In this document: positions 44,701 through 52,220 of the stretch, piece after piece
How positions within the stretch are numbered: position 1 is the first letter of the stretch
Layout: the number at the start of each line of letters is the position of its first letter
NCBI GenBank assembly: GCA_949361645.1
Contig: OX442436.1
Location: 2,914,032 to 2,978,031 of the forward strand
Direction: 5' to 3'
Length of the DNA: 64,000 nt
Source of the DNA: Spongilla lacustris
Lineage: Eukaryota; Porifera; Demospongiae; Spongillida; Spongillidae
Notes under the pieces: generated by a model
Databases searched by the model: none
Told to the model about the DNA's origin: nothing
What the model saw: only the letters and a program-made list of their open reading frames with translations
Program-made: the position numbers and the translations under genes

Positions 44701-47700
44701 TATACAGATATGAATACACAAATCAACACACACCTATCTCACACCTATATTATACATAATACACACTCTACCTACAGCATGCATAGTTTACAGAGTGCTT
44801 GAGAATTTGCTCTCACAAGGGCCAAACTAAGCCTTCCAAATAGTTACTTGCACATGCACAAGTGACTTAGGATGACCCTGCCTCGTGGACAAATGAATGG
44901 CAAGTCGGGAAAGTGCTTAAATATTATTCTATGTAATATATCAGGCACAATGTGCTTTGAAATGCATTGTTCAACGCATTCTGCCATGCATCTTTATCAG
45001 CTCACCTTGAGATTGGATGTGGCTGGGGGCTGGACAAGTCAAAAACTAAGCCAGCTGATATCTTAGTCTCCAACTGGGATGGCAGTGCCTCTGCAGCATT
45101 TGACATCAGTTTGACTTCCTTGCTAAATTCATCTTTAGCTGTGGAAGTGGGCATGCAACTGGTGTGGCTGCTAGAGCTGCAGAGAAAAGGAAACATTCAG
45201 AAAATGATGCTAAGTGCAAACAAACAGTTAAACTGGCAGTGCATTCCCTTAGTGGTGGAAACATACAGAGATCTGAAGCTATTGAGGTGTTTTCCACTAC
45301 ATGGCTGTTGCACGGGCCAATGCTGGAGGTATTTGGATGATATCATACGTGCCCTTAATGACATTATAGTTTTATTATATAATTGCATATGATCAGTCAC
45401 ACAAGTTCAGTTATATACTCTTCAGAGGATGGCTCTGGCATTTGCACTTATCAACAAATGCTCAAGTTGGAGAACGCTTCAAAAGATGCCTGTGCCTTTG
45501 GCAGTGATTTGTATATTGCAAGCCTAGCTGTGACCTGTGCCAAAAAGTTTGATGCTTCCACAATACCCCATGCATGCCCCATATAATTATGATTATAATT
45601 GTGTTGACAAATTATAAAACATGATGTTCTAGGCAGTGACTTGATGTTGCTGATATGTGTAAACAGCTGTAGCTAAACCTCAGCCCTAAGTACTTCAGTG
45701 ATTGCATGTATAGGGTAGAATGGATGTATTTTTAATGAGAATGACTTTGTAATCGTACTATAAAAGTGCTAAATTTATAGGACTATTGTGTTTTTCATAT
45801 TGTTGAGCCCTACATGTAGTTTCCTTCCTTTTTCCACCACCATTGCCTTCACATCCTACACACCACTAACTTTCTCAGAGACAATGTTTATTTACAGGTG
45901 CTCCATATTATTGTGCCCAATGCATGATGTGTGATTTTTAAAAATGGTCTTTCTGAATCAAAGTGTCTATTCTGGTGGGTGCCGATGGCGTGTTTAACAA
46001 AATCCCCCCTCAATTTTTACCATTATTACAGACAACACTATTACCAACATTAGTTCTCATAACACAACACCCCATTCCTGCCTTAGTAATGAATGGCTTA
46101 AAATTATAACATATGCCTTGTTAACAATGGCATTGTGCAATGTTAGTAAAGGCATTTCATCAAAGGTATGAAATTACCACCCAAGGTAAATGTTTGAGTG
46201 TTTGCCAACATAATTAATTTGCTTACAGGTATCCAGTAATGGAGGATATAGGTGGTATATTATGGTTTCAACACACACACACATGTATCTGCATGGTGAA
46301 TGGTATTCACACACATCAATGAAAATAGTCCAAGCAAGCATTTACACTTAATGCAAACATTATCTTCACTTCAGGTACTCCATCCTGAAGACATGGTCAA
46401 TCCCAATGTGGATGAACTTAGCATGATGACATACCTGTCACAGTTTCTAACAGCAAAGCTAAAGCCTGGGGCCCCACTGAAGCCAACAGGAAACCCTTTA
46501 TGTGTCAAGGTCTTTGGTCCAGGCATCCAGAGTGAGGGACTGAATGTGACTATGCCTATTGCTTCATTCACTGTTGATACAGAAGGTGCAGGCCCAGGGA
46601 AGGTATTCATTCAGTGTACTGGACCCATAGGTCCTGTCAAGGTGAATATCATTCCAAATGGGAAACACGCATATTCATGTTCCTATGTACCTTCAGTTAA
46701 GGGAACATATATGATGGAGATATATTTCTCCAGACAGCCCATTCCTGGTAGCCCGTTTAATATCCAGGTTGCTCCACGTGATGCAAGCAAAGTGACAGCA
46801 AGTGGGCCTGGTTTGAAGCAGGGACGTGTTGGAAAACCTGTCACTGTTGCATTCGATGCAACACAGGCTGGTGAAGGTTCCTTGTCTTTGGAAATTGACG
46901 GTCCAATTAAGGTCAATCCTACCTGCACATCAAAAAAACCTGGAATGTTCCAAGTAGATTTTAAACCTTCAAAGGCTGGAATGTATGCACTCAATGCAAA
47001 ATATGGTGGTGAATTGGTACCTGGTTCTCCATTCTCCATCTCTATTACCAACCCAGCCATCATTACTGCATCTGGTTCAGGAGTGACTGGAGAGGGGTTG
47101 ACAGTGGGGAAGAAAGCTGAAGTGGTTGTGGACACAACAGAGGCAGGTACCGCTCCAGTCCATGCCACAGTGACAACACCAGCTGGGAAGGACATTCCTC
47201 TAGAACTAATGCCACTTGAGAGCCAAGGACGCATCCGTGGAGAATACACGCCGCAGGAACCAGGCAACCACAAGCTACATGTCACTTTCGATGGAGAACA
47301 CATACCACAGTCACCGTTTGACGTGCACATTCCAAGTGAAGAAGAGTGCAGTGTGGTAGAAGATGCAGACCTCCATTCTGCCCTTCCAGAATGTGCCATT
47401 GCACCTCAACTACCTAGCGCAAATGACATTACTGTGTCTGGTTGCGGTATTGATGGAGGTATCTTGAAAGGGAAAGTTGAATTTAGTGTAAAGGCTCCCA
47501 AGGAGATTGATGAGAAACTAAGCATTGAAATAGATGGTCCTTGCAACTGCGACACAAGAAGGAGCAGTGATGGCACTGGTACTTTGCATGTCCAATATAC
47601 TCCACAAGTGACTGGTACTTACAATGTTAGTATCAAGTTTGCTGGCGAGCACATAAGGGGCAGTCCCTTCCATCCATCCTGGACCCGCCCTCCACCTGAT

Positions 47701-47958
47701 GCATCGAAGTGTTCAGTCTTAGGCATACAGGAGCATGGAAAGTTTATTGTTGACTGCAGGGATGGAGGTGGAAATGGTTATCTTGGAATAGCAGTCTTTG
47801 GTGCATATGTTCCTGCAGACAACATAGTAGTCACTCACAATGGAGATTATACTTTCAACATTACCTACAGAATTCCACAACCTGGAAAAACTACAATCAG
47901 TGTGAAGTGGCATGATGTACACCTGAAGGGAAGCCCATTCACTGTTATAACGCATTAG
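29661..47958 (+). CDS. Mini-filamin: CH1-CH2 actin-binding domain plus five filamin repeats
   Basis: Reconstructed from five exons with GT-AG borders and a continuous frame: 29661-29674, 29729-29997, 41865-42046, 42150-42344 and 46375-47958, giving 747 residues. CH1 (about residues 10-122) has the family signatures TFTRWCN, DLCDGVKLIVLLELLSQKR and GNLKLILGLIWTLILHY. CH2 (about 145-250) has TTDWNDGILIATLVDS and ends NPNVDELSMMTYLSQF. Five filamin repeats follow, starting near residues 253, 356, 447, 571 and 662; the last is the dimerisation-type repeat. It should bind F-actin and dimerise like other filamins, but with a very short rod. The start codon opens MAAK just before a consensus GTAAGT donor. 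Intron 2 is 11.9 kb and full of mobile DNA. Gene A lies 1.8 kb upstream in the same orientation, so the two are tandem paralogues. The exon structure is inferred from homology and splice sites; no transcript data. Confidence 0.88.
29729..29997 (+). CDS. Mini-filamin coding exon 2 (first part of CH1)
   Basis: Acceptor ATTTAG at 29723-29728. It encodes EEEWKRIQVQTFTRWCN through ENIRLVNIG, the first two thirds of CH1. The donor GTAGGT follows base 29997 and leaves a phase-1 G. Joining it to exon 3 restores VNIGSGDVVGGNLKL across the junction, matching the filamin consensus. Confidence 0.88.
30761..30873. repeat. Hairpin 1 of a pair
   Basis: The arms TGACTAGGAACACAGACCCA...CATCATTTGCC and GGCAAATGATG...TGGGTCTGTGTTCCTAGTCA are near-perfect reverse complements of about 46 bp, separated by about 20 bp. 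Confidence 0.9.
30881..30975. repeat. Hairpin 2 of a pair
   Basis: The arms CCTGGGTCAACTCTCCTGAG...GTAGCATAT and ATATGCTAC...CTCAGGAGAGTTGACCCAGG pair over about 45 bp with one or two mismatches and a loop of only a few bases. It starts seven bases after hairpin 1 ends. Confidence 0.9.
31594..31839. repeat. MITE-like inverted repeat
   Basis: Left end TAGTGGCAGAAGGTCGGGTA followed by CCAAACC; right end GGTTGGGTACCCGACCTTCC followed by GCCACTA, its reverse complement with few mismatches. The left end also folds on itself (CCCGACCTTC with GAAGGTCGGG, 31580-31610). The interior has a T-run and no ORF. Confidence 0.65.
32744..32981. mobile_element. Nested MITE in left arm of the foldback element
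   Basis: Ends CAGCGGCGTAGGAA and TTTCCTACGCCACTG are imperfect inverted repeats of the CAGTGGCGTAGG type common in hAT MITEs. The right arm of the host element lacks this block at the matching place (the CCCTCCCTT and GTCTGCATATGC words join directly), which marks it as an insertion. Confidence 0.7.
34855..35160. repeat. CA/TG-rich minisatellite with strand switch
   Basis: Repeats of the type CACACCTA, ACACTACACTA and CATACAC. Near 35100 the sequence turns into its own complement (ACACACGTGTGGTGTG), so C-rich repeats face G-rich repeats. Confidence 0.6.
35289..35473 (+). repeat. 5' LTR
   Basis: TGTCATGGTCATGGCACTTA through GAGAAACACGACA, 185 bp; matches the 3' LTR without a visible difference. 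Confidence 0.95.
35482..35499 (+). other. Primer-binding site, tRNA-Ser
   Basis: TGGCGTAGTCGGCAGGAT is the exact complement of the 3' end of eukaryotic tRNA-Ser of the GTAGTCG...CGACTACG type with CCA added (recalled from known tRNA sequences). It lies 8 bases after the LTR, and its last two bases are the A and T of the gag ATG. Confidence 0.8.
35498..36214 (+). CDS. gag-like capsid protein of the LTR element (truncated)
   Basis: 238 residues from the ATG that overlaps the primer-binding site. The N-terminus is a Gln/Glu/Lys-rich helical stretch (LIQLLQKQMEEQRKQMEEGR). Then comes a Ty3/gypsy-type capsid region: FDPFDPTTELWDDYWARFQ, KRALVFLTNQ, MPGESIQELAARIRHDA and EAMRTRFMCSVSNEAILKAL. This protein would form the particle that packages the RNA. 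It stops soon after AKAIAVAMEQ, where a nucleocapsid zinc knuckle and the protease would be expected in an intact element. The integrase frame overlaps its last 43 bases in a different frame. An in-frame ATG at 35456 lies in the LTR and is not preferred. Confidence 0.85.
   Translation: MAETAQLIQLLQKQMEEQRKQMEEGRKQTEALIAAFIGQTGQRELEQPSSKAPLVVIPSFDPFDPTTELWDDYWARFQTFVGANSVPVDKRALVFLTNQSRVNYKLLSNLASQQSPPKDVNALTLDEIVEYMKGQFDPTRYIVRERFKYWSSMSRMPGESIQELAARIRHDAVTCNFPAIKDPLDEAMRTRFMCSVSNEAILKALFKYKEEELTFAKAIAVAMEQWLRSQPRTRSSPM
36172..37569 (+). CDS. Integrase of the LTR element
   Basis: About 465 residues, open to 37569. It opens with the linker typical between RNase H and integrase (KESAKDPIISNVMRFTREGW), so there is no proper start codon; expression would need a frameshift from gag or the internal ATG at 36214. 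Then follow an HHCC zinc-binding motif (HLGH ... CTAC), the D,D35E catalytic core (D in VHVDHA, D in VSDNATSF, E in GAAERLVQ, with exactly 35 residues between the second D and E), and a GPY/F-like C-terminal module ending WRRHIEQLRPR. No chromodomain is visible. Integrase inserts the cDNA copy and makes the 5-bp duplication seen here. The core looks intact. Confidence 0.9.
   Translation: MAKESAKDPIISNVMRFTREGWPPKGSTNEDIRADGSIEAFRKLAISLSTAYGCLLYGSRVVIPPSLRPQVLQLLHLGHFGMQRMKQLARTAVYWLGIDADIMELCHRCTACTEHQKKPPKPANHPWMLPEKPWSRVHVDHAINFLGSNWLVLIDAYSKYPCIHPAASTSTKSTTELLEQDFAHFGYPHTIVSDNATSFSSEEFQSWCRERGITHLTGAPYHPATNGAAERLVQTFKQALSKSSLPPRAALQEFLIQYRRTPRSEGYSPSELLNGRQIRTKIDVLLPSPAHAAQGKQAREATRSQAQEAPNRVAPIYTVGTPCYALYCGPRREKDPRWVPAVVTKVYGSRSVGVRVCPRGGTWRRHIEQLRPRYGVQEDADPGEVQVSSMEPVLVPPLAEVVAPMADSSALSVPTAEVTRIPAKPMRMYLNPRLPTGSDYSRDNPRRSARQHQQVHRTGDNFASQ
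37591..37600 (+). other. Polypurine tract of the LTR element
   Basis: AGCAGGGAGG directly abuts the 3' LTR, the usual site for plus-strand priming. One C interrupts it. Confidence 0.6.
37601..37785 (+). repeat. 3' LTR
   Basis: 185 bp, no visible difference from 35289-35473; followed by the TATAT duplication. Confidence 0.95.
37791..38080. repeat. TG-rich minisatellite
   Basis: About ten degenerate copies of a GTGTAGAGTGGGTGTAGGTAT-like unit, about 25-30 bp each. It is the complement of the repeats at 34855-35100 and belongs to the inner part of the foldback element. Confidence 0.75.
39477..39494. repeat. Poly-C run (18 bp)
   Basis: 18 C followed by 9 T, inside the right arm of the foldback element. 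Confidence 0.9.
41219..41470. repeat. 42-bp tandem repeat, six copies
   Basis: The unit starts CACACAGCAACAAATGTAAC and ends CGAACTAAACAA. Six identical copies start at 41219, 41261, 41303, 41345, 41387 and 41429. The left arm of the foldback element has one copy of this segment (near 32520-32570), so the expansion is specific to the right arm. Confidence 0.95.
41557..41585. repeat. Poly-A run (29 bp)
   Basis: 29 uninterrupted A near the right end of the foldback element. The matching left position has an AT-rich TTTATTTTTATTTT stretch. Confidence 0.9.
41691..41748. repeat. (TA)29 microsatellite
   Basis: Pure TA dinucleotide repeat, 42 bp past the target duplication of the foldback element and 116 bp before coding exon 3. 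Confidence 0.97.
41865..42046 (+). CDS. Mini-filamin coding exon 3 (end of CH1, linker, start of CH2)
   Basis: Acceptor ATGTAG at 41859-41864. It encodes GGNLKLILGLIWTLILHYQ, a Ser/Thr-rich linker, then MLKDKLLSFLK opening CH2. It ends in phase 0 before the donor GTAGAA. Confidence 0.9.
42150..42344 (+). CDS. Mini-filamin coding exon 4 (CH2 core)
   Basis: Acceptor TTTTTGCAG at 42141-42149, donor GTAAAG after 42344; phase 0 at both ends. It encodes NEVQLPGKKIRNITTDWNDG through ALAEDWLGVPQ, the core of CH2. Confidence 0.93.
42345..46374 (+). other. Mini-filamin intron 4 (4.0 kb)
   Basis: Phase-0 GT-AG intron in CH2. Apart from a decayed retroelement tail at 44967-45340, nothing coding or structured was recognised. 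Confidence 0.85.
44967..45340 (+). pseudogene. Decayed C-terminal tail of a reverse-transcriptase element
   Basis: Readable pieces in two frames: FCHASLSAHLEIGCGWGLDK, TKPADILVSNWDGSASAAFD, ISLTSLLNS, then AARAAEKRKHSENDAKC, then LNWQCIPLVVETYR. This order (DKSxTxPADxLVxNW..AxDxxxTSPLN..AAxxRKHxxNDxKCxxLGWxCIPLxVETYG) is familiar from the domain after the polymerase in many invertebrate RT ORFs, possibly a PD-(D/E)XK-like nuclease. Two frameshifts and missing flanks show it is dead. Family recalled, not searched. Confidence 0.55.
46375..47958 (+). CDS. Mini-filamin coding exon 5 (CH2 end and five filamin repeats)
   Basis: Acceptor CACTTCAG just before 46375, phase 0; stop TAG at 47956-47958. 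The first roughly 230 bp are almost identical to the start of the giant exon of gene A. The second and third filamin repeats match the PSKVTASGPGL and PAEVTVSGSGV domains of the gene A super-repeat. The last two match its C-terminal pair. Confidence 0.93.
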   Translation, partial: VLHPEDMVNPNVDELSMMTYLSQFLTAKLKPGAPLKPTGNPLCVKVFGPGIQSEGLNVTMPIASFTVDTEGAGPGKVFIQCTGPIGPVKVNIIPNGKHAYSCSYVPSVKGTYMMEIYFSRQPIPGSPFNIQVAPRDASKVTASGPGLKQGRVGKPVTVAFDATQAGEGSLSLEIDGPIKVNPTCTSKKPGMFQVDFKPSKAGMYALNAKYGGELVPGSPFSISITNPAIITASGSGVTGEGLTVGKKAEVVVDTTEAGTAPVHATVTTPAGKDIPLELMPLESQGRIRGEYTPQEPGNHKLHVTFDGEHIPQSPFDVHIPSEEECSVVEDADLHSALPECAIAPQLPSANDITVSGCGIDGGILKGKVEFSVKAPKEIDEKLSIEIDGPCNCDTRRSSDGTGTLHVQYTPQVTGTYNVSIKFAGEHIRGSPFHPSWTRPPPDASKCSVLGIQEHGKFIVDCRDGGGNGYLGIAVFGAYVPADNIVVTHNGDYTFNITYRIPQPGKTTISVKWHDVHLKGSPFTVITH

Positions 47959-49012
47959 TCAGAACACTGTGGACAACTGTAGATAGACTGTGCTGTGGTG
48001 TACAGATTTTAGAAGCTCCTGTTTAAATATCATCTAATCAGGGAATATCGATATGTGATAGCACTAATATCCCACTGCTTTGATTTATTAAAATTTTCTG
48101 ATCAGAAAAAAATTATTTGGATGTGATCTCTTCATTACGTATGACTGGTATAGTCCATGAGTAAGATTCACGTGATGTTAAATCAAAGTGGATTATAAGA
48201 AACCAGTATTAACATTCCATATGAGAAAGTAGGTGTAGTACAATTTGAGGGCAAGGGTGACATCATTTGGAGAAATGATACATTTAGCATGCAGTATACT
48301 TATTTGGGGGGATATTCACAACTGCAACATCAAAACTACAAAATACCATAATCTGTTCCCACCACTGCATCCCATGACAAATACCCATTGAAGAAGGCAA
48401 TTTTTCCAGACAAAATCTGTGAATGACACTATAGTAGACCACAAGTCATTATCAAAATGCGGCTAATATGATCATTTCCTATGAAGGAGTACTCATCTAT
48501 GGGAGAAGAGCAATGGCTTCCAGCATGCCACAAAATATTGTGTTACTGAAAATCTCCTTTTATCGATTTGTATTGCCCATATACATGATAATAAAACATT
48601 ACCTGATTGAATGGAAATACATGCAAGTTGATCAGACGGGGCAAGGTGACTAATCAGCCTAATTAATCAGTACACTACACAATTACACAACTGCACTTTA
48701 TCAGTGTATGTGGCTCTAAAACCCTTATACTTAATATGTCTATAACAAGCTAATTAAATACAAGAATTATTGTACTGCAGATTCTGTTGCTCGTCTAAAC
48801 ATAATATTTCTGGGTTTTTTATCTCATTGGTGGATACTGATACTGTTCTGCAGTGGGTAAATCCAATAACTGTGTAAAACCTCAAAAACAAAAAAGCCTG
48901 TACACCAACATGGCAGATTGTGTATTAATTATTTCTATTGTTGCAGATTATGGAATGGTCACATGACAAATGAGATATACCAGCCCCCTATGCTTCGTTG
49001 TCTGGTCTCATT

Positions 49013-49014
<2 letters not shown>
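47959..49014. other. 3' flank of mini-filamin, noncoding
   Basis: 3' UTR followed by AT-rich sequence without a supported gene, tRNA or repeat structure. Confidence 0.6.
48087..48092 (+). terminator. Possible polyadenylation signal of mini-filamin
   Basis: The variant ATTAAA lies about 130 bp after the stop. The nearest canonical AATAAA after the gene is at 48590-48595. Confidence 0.3.
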
Positions 49015-49077
<63 letters not shown>

Positions 49078-49118
49078 TCTCTCACTCTCTCCCTCACTCA
49101 CTTTCTCTCTCTCACTCT
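49015..49118. repeat. (CT)n microsatellite
   Basis: Pure CT from 49015 to about 49070, then CT interrupted by CA, CC and TT to about 49118. Confidence 0.95.
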
Positions 49119-49124
49119 GGGGTC

Positions 49125-49612
49125 ATACCCAGACCCAAATGTACATAAGGATAATTACAGTGCTTCCCTTCACAAGACCGCCTTCCAAGATGCACTAGCT
49201 CTTAGGTATGGCTGGTTCCCTGCCAACACACCTCATCAGCTGTGCCTGTGGTGCTGCCTTCTCTGTTGAGCCACTGTCATGTCCAAAAGGTGGCTTCCCT
49301 TCCATCCGGCAAAATGAGATCAGTGACTAGCAATCTGTTATAACATTTCAGTTGAGCCTCATCTACAACCCATCACAGGTGAGGTTCCCAAGCCAACTTC
49401 CAGGATGATGCTCGACTTGATGTAGCAGCTCTGGGGAGTTGTTTTGAGAGACATTCTTTGATGTAAAGTTTCATCCCCTGCGCCCCCTCACATAGACGAC
49501 CTCAACTATCTGCGTGTTACTGTTCTCACAAGGCCTCAAAGAAGTGAATGAGTGAAGGATCCTTGAAGTTAAGCATGCCTCCTTCACCCCACTCATCTTC
49601 TCTGCCACTGGA
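49125..49612 (+). pseudogene. Second decayed tail of a reverse-transcriptase element
   Basis: Readable fragments across shifted frames: LHKTAFQDALALRYGWFPAN, the Cys-rich CLWCCLLC, MSKRWLPFHPAK, VEPHLQPITGEV, and SACLLHPTHLLCHWRL in place of the usual HASFTPLVxSATGG. The order fits the conserved stretch DALALRYGW..P..C.CG..FxVxHALSCPKGGFPSxRHNExRD..xEPxLQPLTGE seen after the polymerase in invertebrate RT ORFs. Stops and shifts are frequent. It probably belongs to a family related to the relic in intron 4 of the mini-filamin gene. Confidence 0.55.
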
Positions 49613-49628
49613 GGCTTAGAAAGAGAGA

Positions 49629-49882
49629 CCACAGTGGTTTACAAATATATCACTATACATTTGTAAACCACAGTTCTTGCGCAAGATTCTTGGGCAAGAC
49701 GAACAGGATCTTGTCCAAGAGGCCAAAATCTTGCCCAGAATCTTGCCCAAGATATTAGGCAAGATCCTGGGCAAGATTTTGGCAGCCATAATCTTGGCAT
49801 CTTGGGCAAGTCTTGAGCAAGAAGTGGCAAATCTTGGGCAAGTCTTGGGCAAGATATCTCTTGCCCAAGAACTTTTTGCTGG
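49629..49882. repeat. Cluster of TTGGGCAAGAT-type motifs with a leading hairpin
   Basis: A short hairpin (GTGGTTTACAAA ... TTTGTAAACCAC, 49634-49671) is followed by about 200 bp in which CTTGGGCAAGAT and its complement ATCTTGCCCAAG occur over ten times in both orientations, in variants such as CTTGCGCAAGAT, CTTGTCCAAGA and CCTGGGCAAGAT. It ends TTTTTGCTGGGCAC. Confidence 0.85.
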
Positions 49883-50123
49883 GCACGCAGCTATCAGCAA
49901 AGTGGGACCACAGATATAGCTAGTTCAACCATGGCTTGGATTCGTTGTCATCTTTTCTTCTCCCTCCTACGCTCTTCCATCATGTGCATCATAGCTAGGG
50001 GCTCAATCATCTATGGGCCATGCATATGTCTTCAACCACTCTCCTGTTGACGTGTCACATGATTACCGTTCCTTTAGCTTATTGACTGCCAGTGCACAAT
50101 CTATTTCAATGTTTAACCTACTG

Positions 50124-50815
50124 CACAGGGAAAAGTTATAAACTTCCAGCCTGGATTTTTAGCCTGGTTTTTTTAAACAAAAACACATCCTGGAATGGAT
50201 CAAATAGCGTAAAAACTTAACCATCCATGGGATTGAGCGTCCAAGGTGGGAATACATGTAGATATGGTTCTACCCTGGTTCTGTCGAACGAAAACCATGT
50301 TGAGGTAATAATTATTTCATACTTCAACATGCATAGGGAAAAGTTATTAACGTCCAGCCTGGATTTTAAGGTTGGTTTTTAACAAAAACCCATCCGGGAA
50401 CGGAGCAAATAGCGTAAAAACCATCCTGGGATTGAGTGTAAAAACCATCCTGGGATTGCGCGTCCAGGGTGGGAATAGATATGGTTCTACCCTGGTTCTG
50501 TCGAACAAAAACCATGTTGAGGTTTATAATTATATTCATACTTCAACATGGGTTTGTTCACTGAGGGTAAAAGAACATGGATTTTACATATTCCCACCCT
50601 GGACGTTCAATCCCAGGATGGTTTTTACGCTATTAGGATGGGTTTTTGTTAAAAACCATCCAGGCTGGACGTTTATAACTTTTTCCTGTGATGGGTTTGG
50701 TCGACAAAACCAGGGTAGAACAACATAGATTTTACACTATTCCCACCCAGGACGTTCAATCCCAGGATTTTTTTTGTGCTATTAGGATGGCTTTTTGTTA
50801 AAAACCAGCAAAAAT
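50124..50815. repeat. Foldback repeat: two direct then two inverted copies
   Basis: A module of the form GGGAAAAGTTAT-AACGTCCAGCCTGGAT-AACAAAAACCCATCC-ATAGCGTAAAAACCATCC-TGGGATTG..CGTCCAGGGTGGGAATA-TCTACCCTGGTTCTGTCGA occurs at about 50124-50320 and 50336-50510. It then appears reverse-complemented at about 50570-50690 and 50690-50815. The axis is the near-palindrome AACCATGTTGAGG ... CTTCAACATGGGTT (50510-50552). Confidence 0.8.
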
Positions 50816-51768
50816 GATCACCCTTCTGACTTTTTAATTCAGGGCATACCGCGCGAATTGCCGGGAAGCTTTTAGTATCGTTAATTTTAAAGTATCCTAA
50901 AAAGTTGCATCATGCATAGTAGTCTGATTGCAGCGGCGACGGAACCATGGCCGACAGAGCCGCCATGGCGGCTCTACTTTTTGTACCGTGTGTTAGTAGT
51001 TATTCACGAACTTATCAATTATTCATATCAGTTCAGTAAATCGCTAGTGAGCAACAGGTATAAACATGTTGCTACTGCACCTGCTGCTCTGTCTCTCTCC
51101 ACGTGATTTGTGTTTCATAAGAAAATGGCTTCAATTTCAGTGTTGTGTTTCATAAGAAAACTAGTTTGCTTGTTGCAGCTTTGCTTGCAGTATATACGTG
51201 CATAATTGTTCACTACGTAAAAGAATCTACAACGATTTCACAACAATATTCACTAACAACTATTAATCCTATAGATCTACAACAAGTCACGAAAATGATG
51301 CCGGTCGAGCCAGGAGGGCTCGGGCATTTTGCCGCTACATGCATGTACAAATTATCTCCCTCTGGACTGAGCAGAAAGACAAAAACGTATTAATAGTGTA
51401 GAGAAGGTCCAATGCAACTATACAGTACATAAAGTACTTCACGTTGTTAGTTGCATGGGCATTTTATATACACGTAGCCGAACAGTTATGGGCGTAGCCG
51501 CGCGTATCGTGTATACAGCTGTGCCCTTGCTGTGCATCGTATCAGTTCACCTGGTTATGTAATTGGCCTAGCTGTCAGCCCCGGGTTCTTAATACCTATA
51601 GTCATAGACGCTGTCCCGTTTGAAGCAGGTGCACTCTCTACTTCAGGGCCGTTCAGGCGACTCATGCCAATTTGTATTTTCCAAACCGCTCAACGTTAAC
51701 AAGGCCGTAGATAAGGGGGTGCTTGGGGGGGGGGGGGGGGGGGGGCACGAGCCCCCCCAAAATTTCTG
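50816..51768. other. Noncoding stretch with a palindrome and a 35-bp dispersed repeat
   Basis: No supported gene. GAGCCGCCATGGCGGCTC (50957-50974) is a perfect 18-bp palindrome. Copies of a 35-bp repeat (ATGGCTTCAA...TTTCATAAGAAA) lie near 51107-51160 and recur at 57866-58015. It ends with a G-run (51725-51745) facing a C-run. Confidence 0.55.
51725..51745. repeat. Poly-G run (21 bp)
   Basis: 21 G followed by CACGAG and seven C, so it could fold on itself. Confidence 0.85.
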
Positions 51769-51833
51769 TACCCAGCAAAAAAATCGTACGAGCCAATCGT
51801 TCTAACAATCGTCTATGATCGAGCTTATAGTAC

Positions 51834-52220
51834 GAATTTCGTTTGAGAGGAGCGTCGACGATCGTACTACCATCGTACAAGCAAAGGATGATGCATAACA
51901 TCAATACAATGAGTGATCGTATAATATCTTTACAGGTTCAATAATGCACGATTATAGCGTATCGTTCAAGGTAAGTCAACGAGTGATTTAAAAAATCAAT
52001 ACATGCAGTGAGTGATCGTATTACATCGAATTTCGTTTGAGAGGAACGTCGACGATCGTACTACTATCGTAAAAGCAAAAGATGATGTATAACATCAATA
52101 CAGTGAGTGATCGTATAATATCTTTACTGGTTCAATAACTACTAGAATATGCACGATTATAGCGTATCGTACAAGGTAAGTCAGTAAAAAAATCAATACA
52201 GTGAGTGATCGTATTACATC
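51834..52220. repeat. 194-bp tandem duplication
   Basis: GAATTTCGTTTGAGAGGA begins at 51834 and again at 52028. Both copies continue through GTCGACGATCGTACTAC, AACATCAATACA, TCGTATAATATCTTTAC and GCACGATTATAGCGTATCGT. Confidence 0.85.

Noticed and set aside
50947..51039. Possible 30-residue ORF from a good Kozak context around the 18-bp palindrome
   Set aside because: Very short, no homology recognised, and no splice donor supporting a first exon.
51145..51393. ORF with a hydrophobic N-terminal stretch resembling a signal anchor
   Set aside because: No true ATG at its start; it begins inside a dispersed 35-bp repeat and has no recognised domain.
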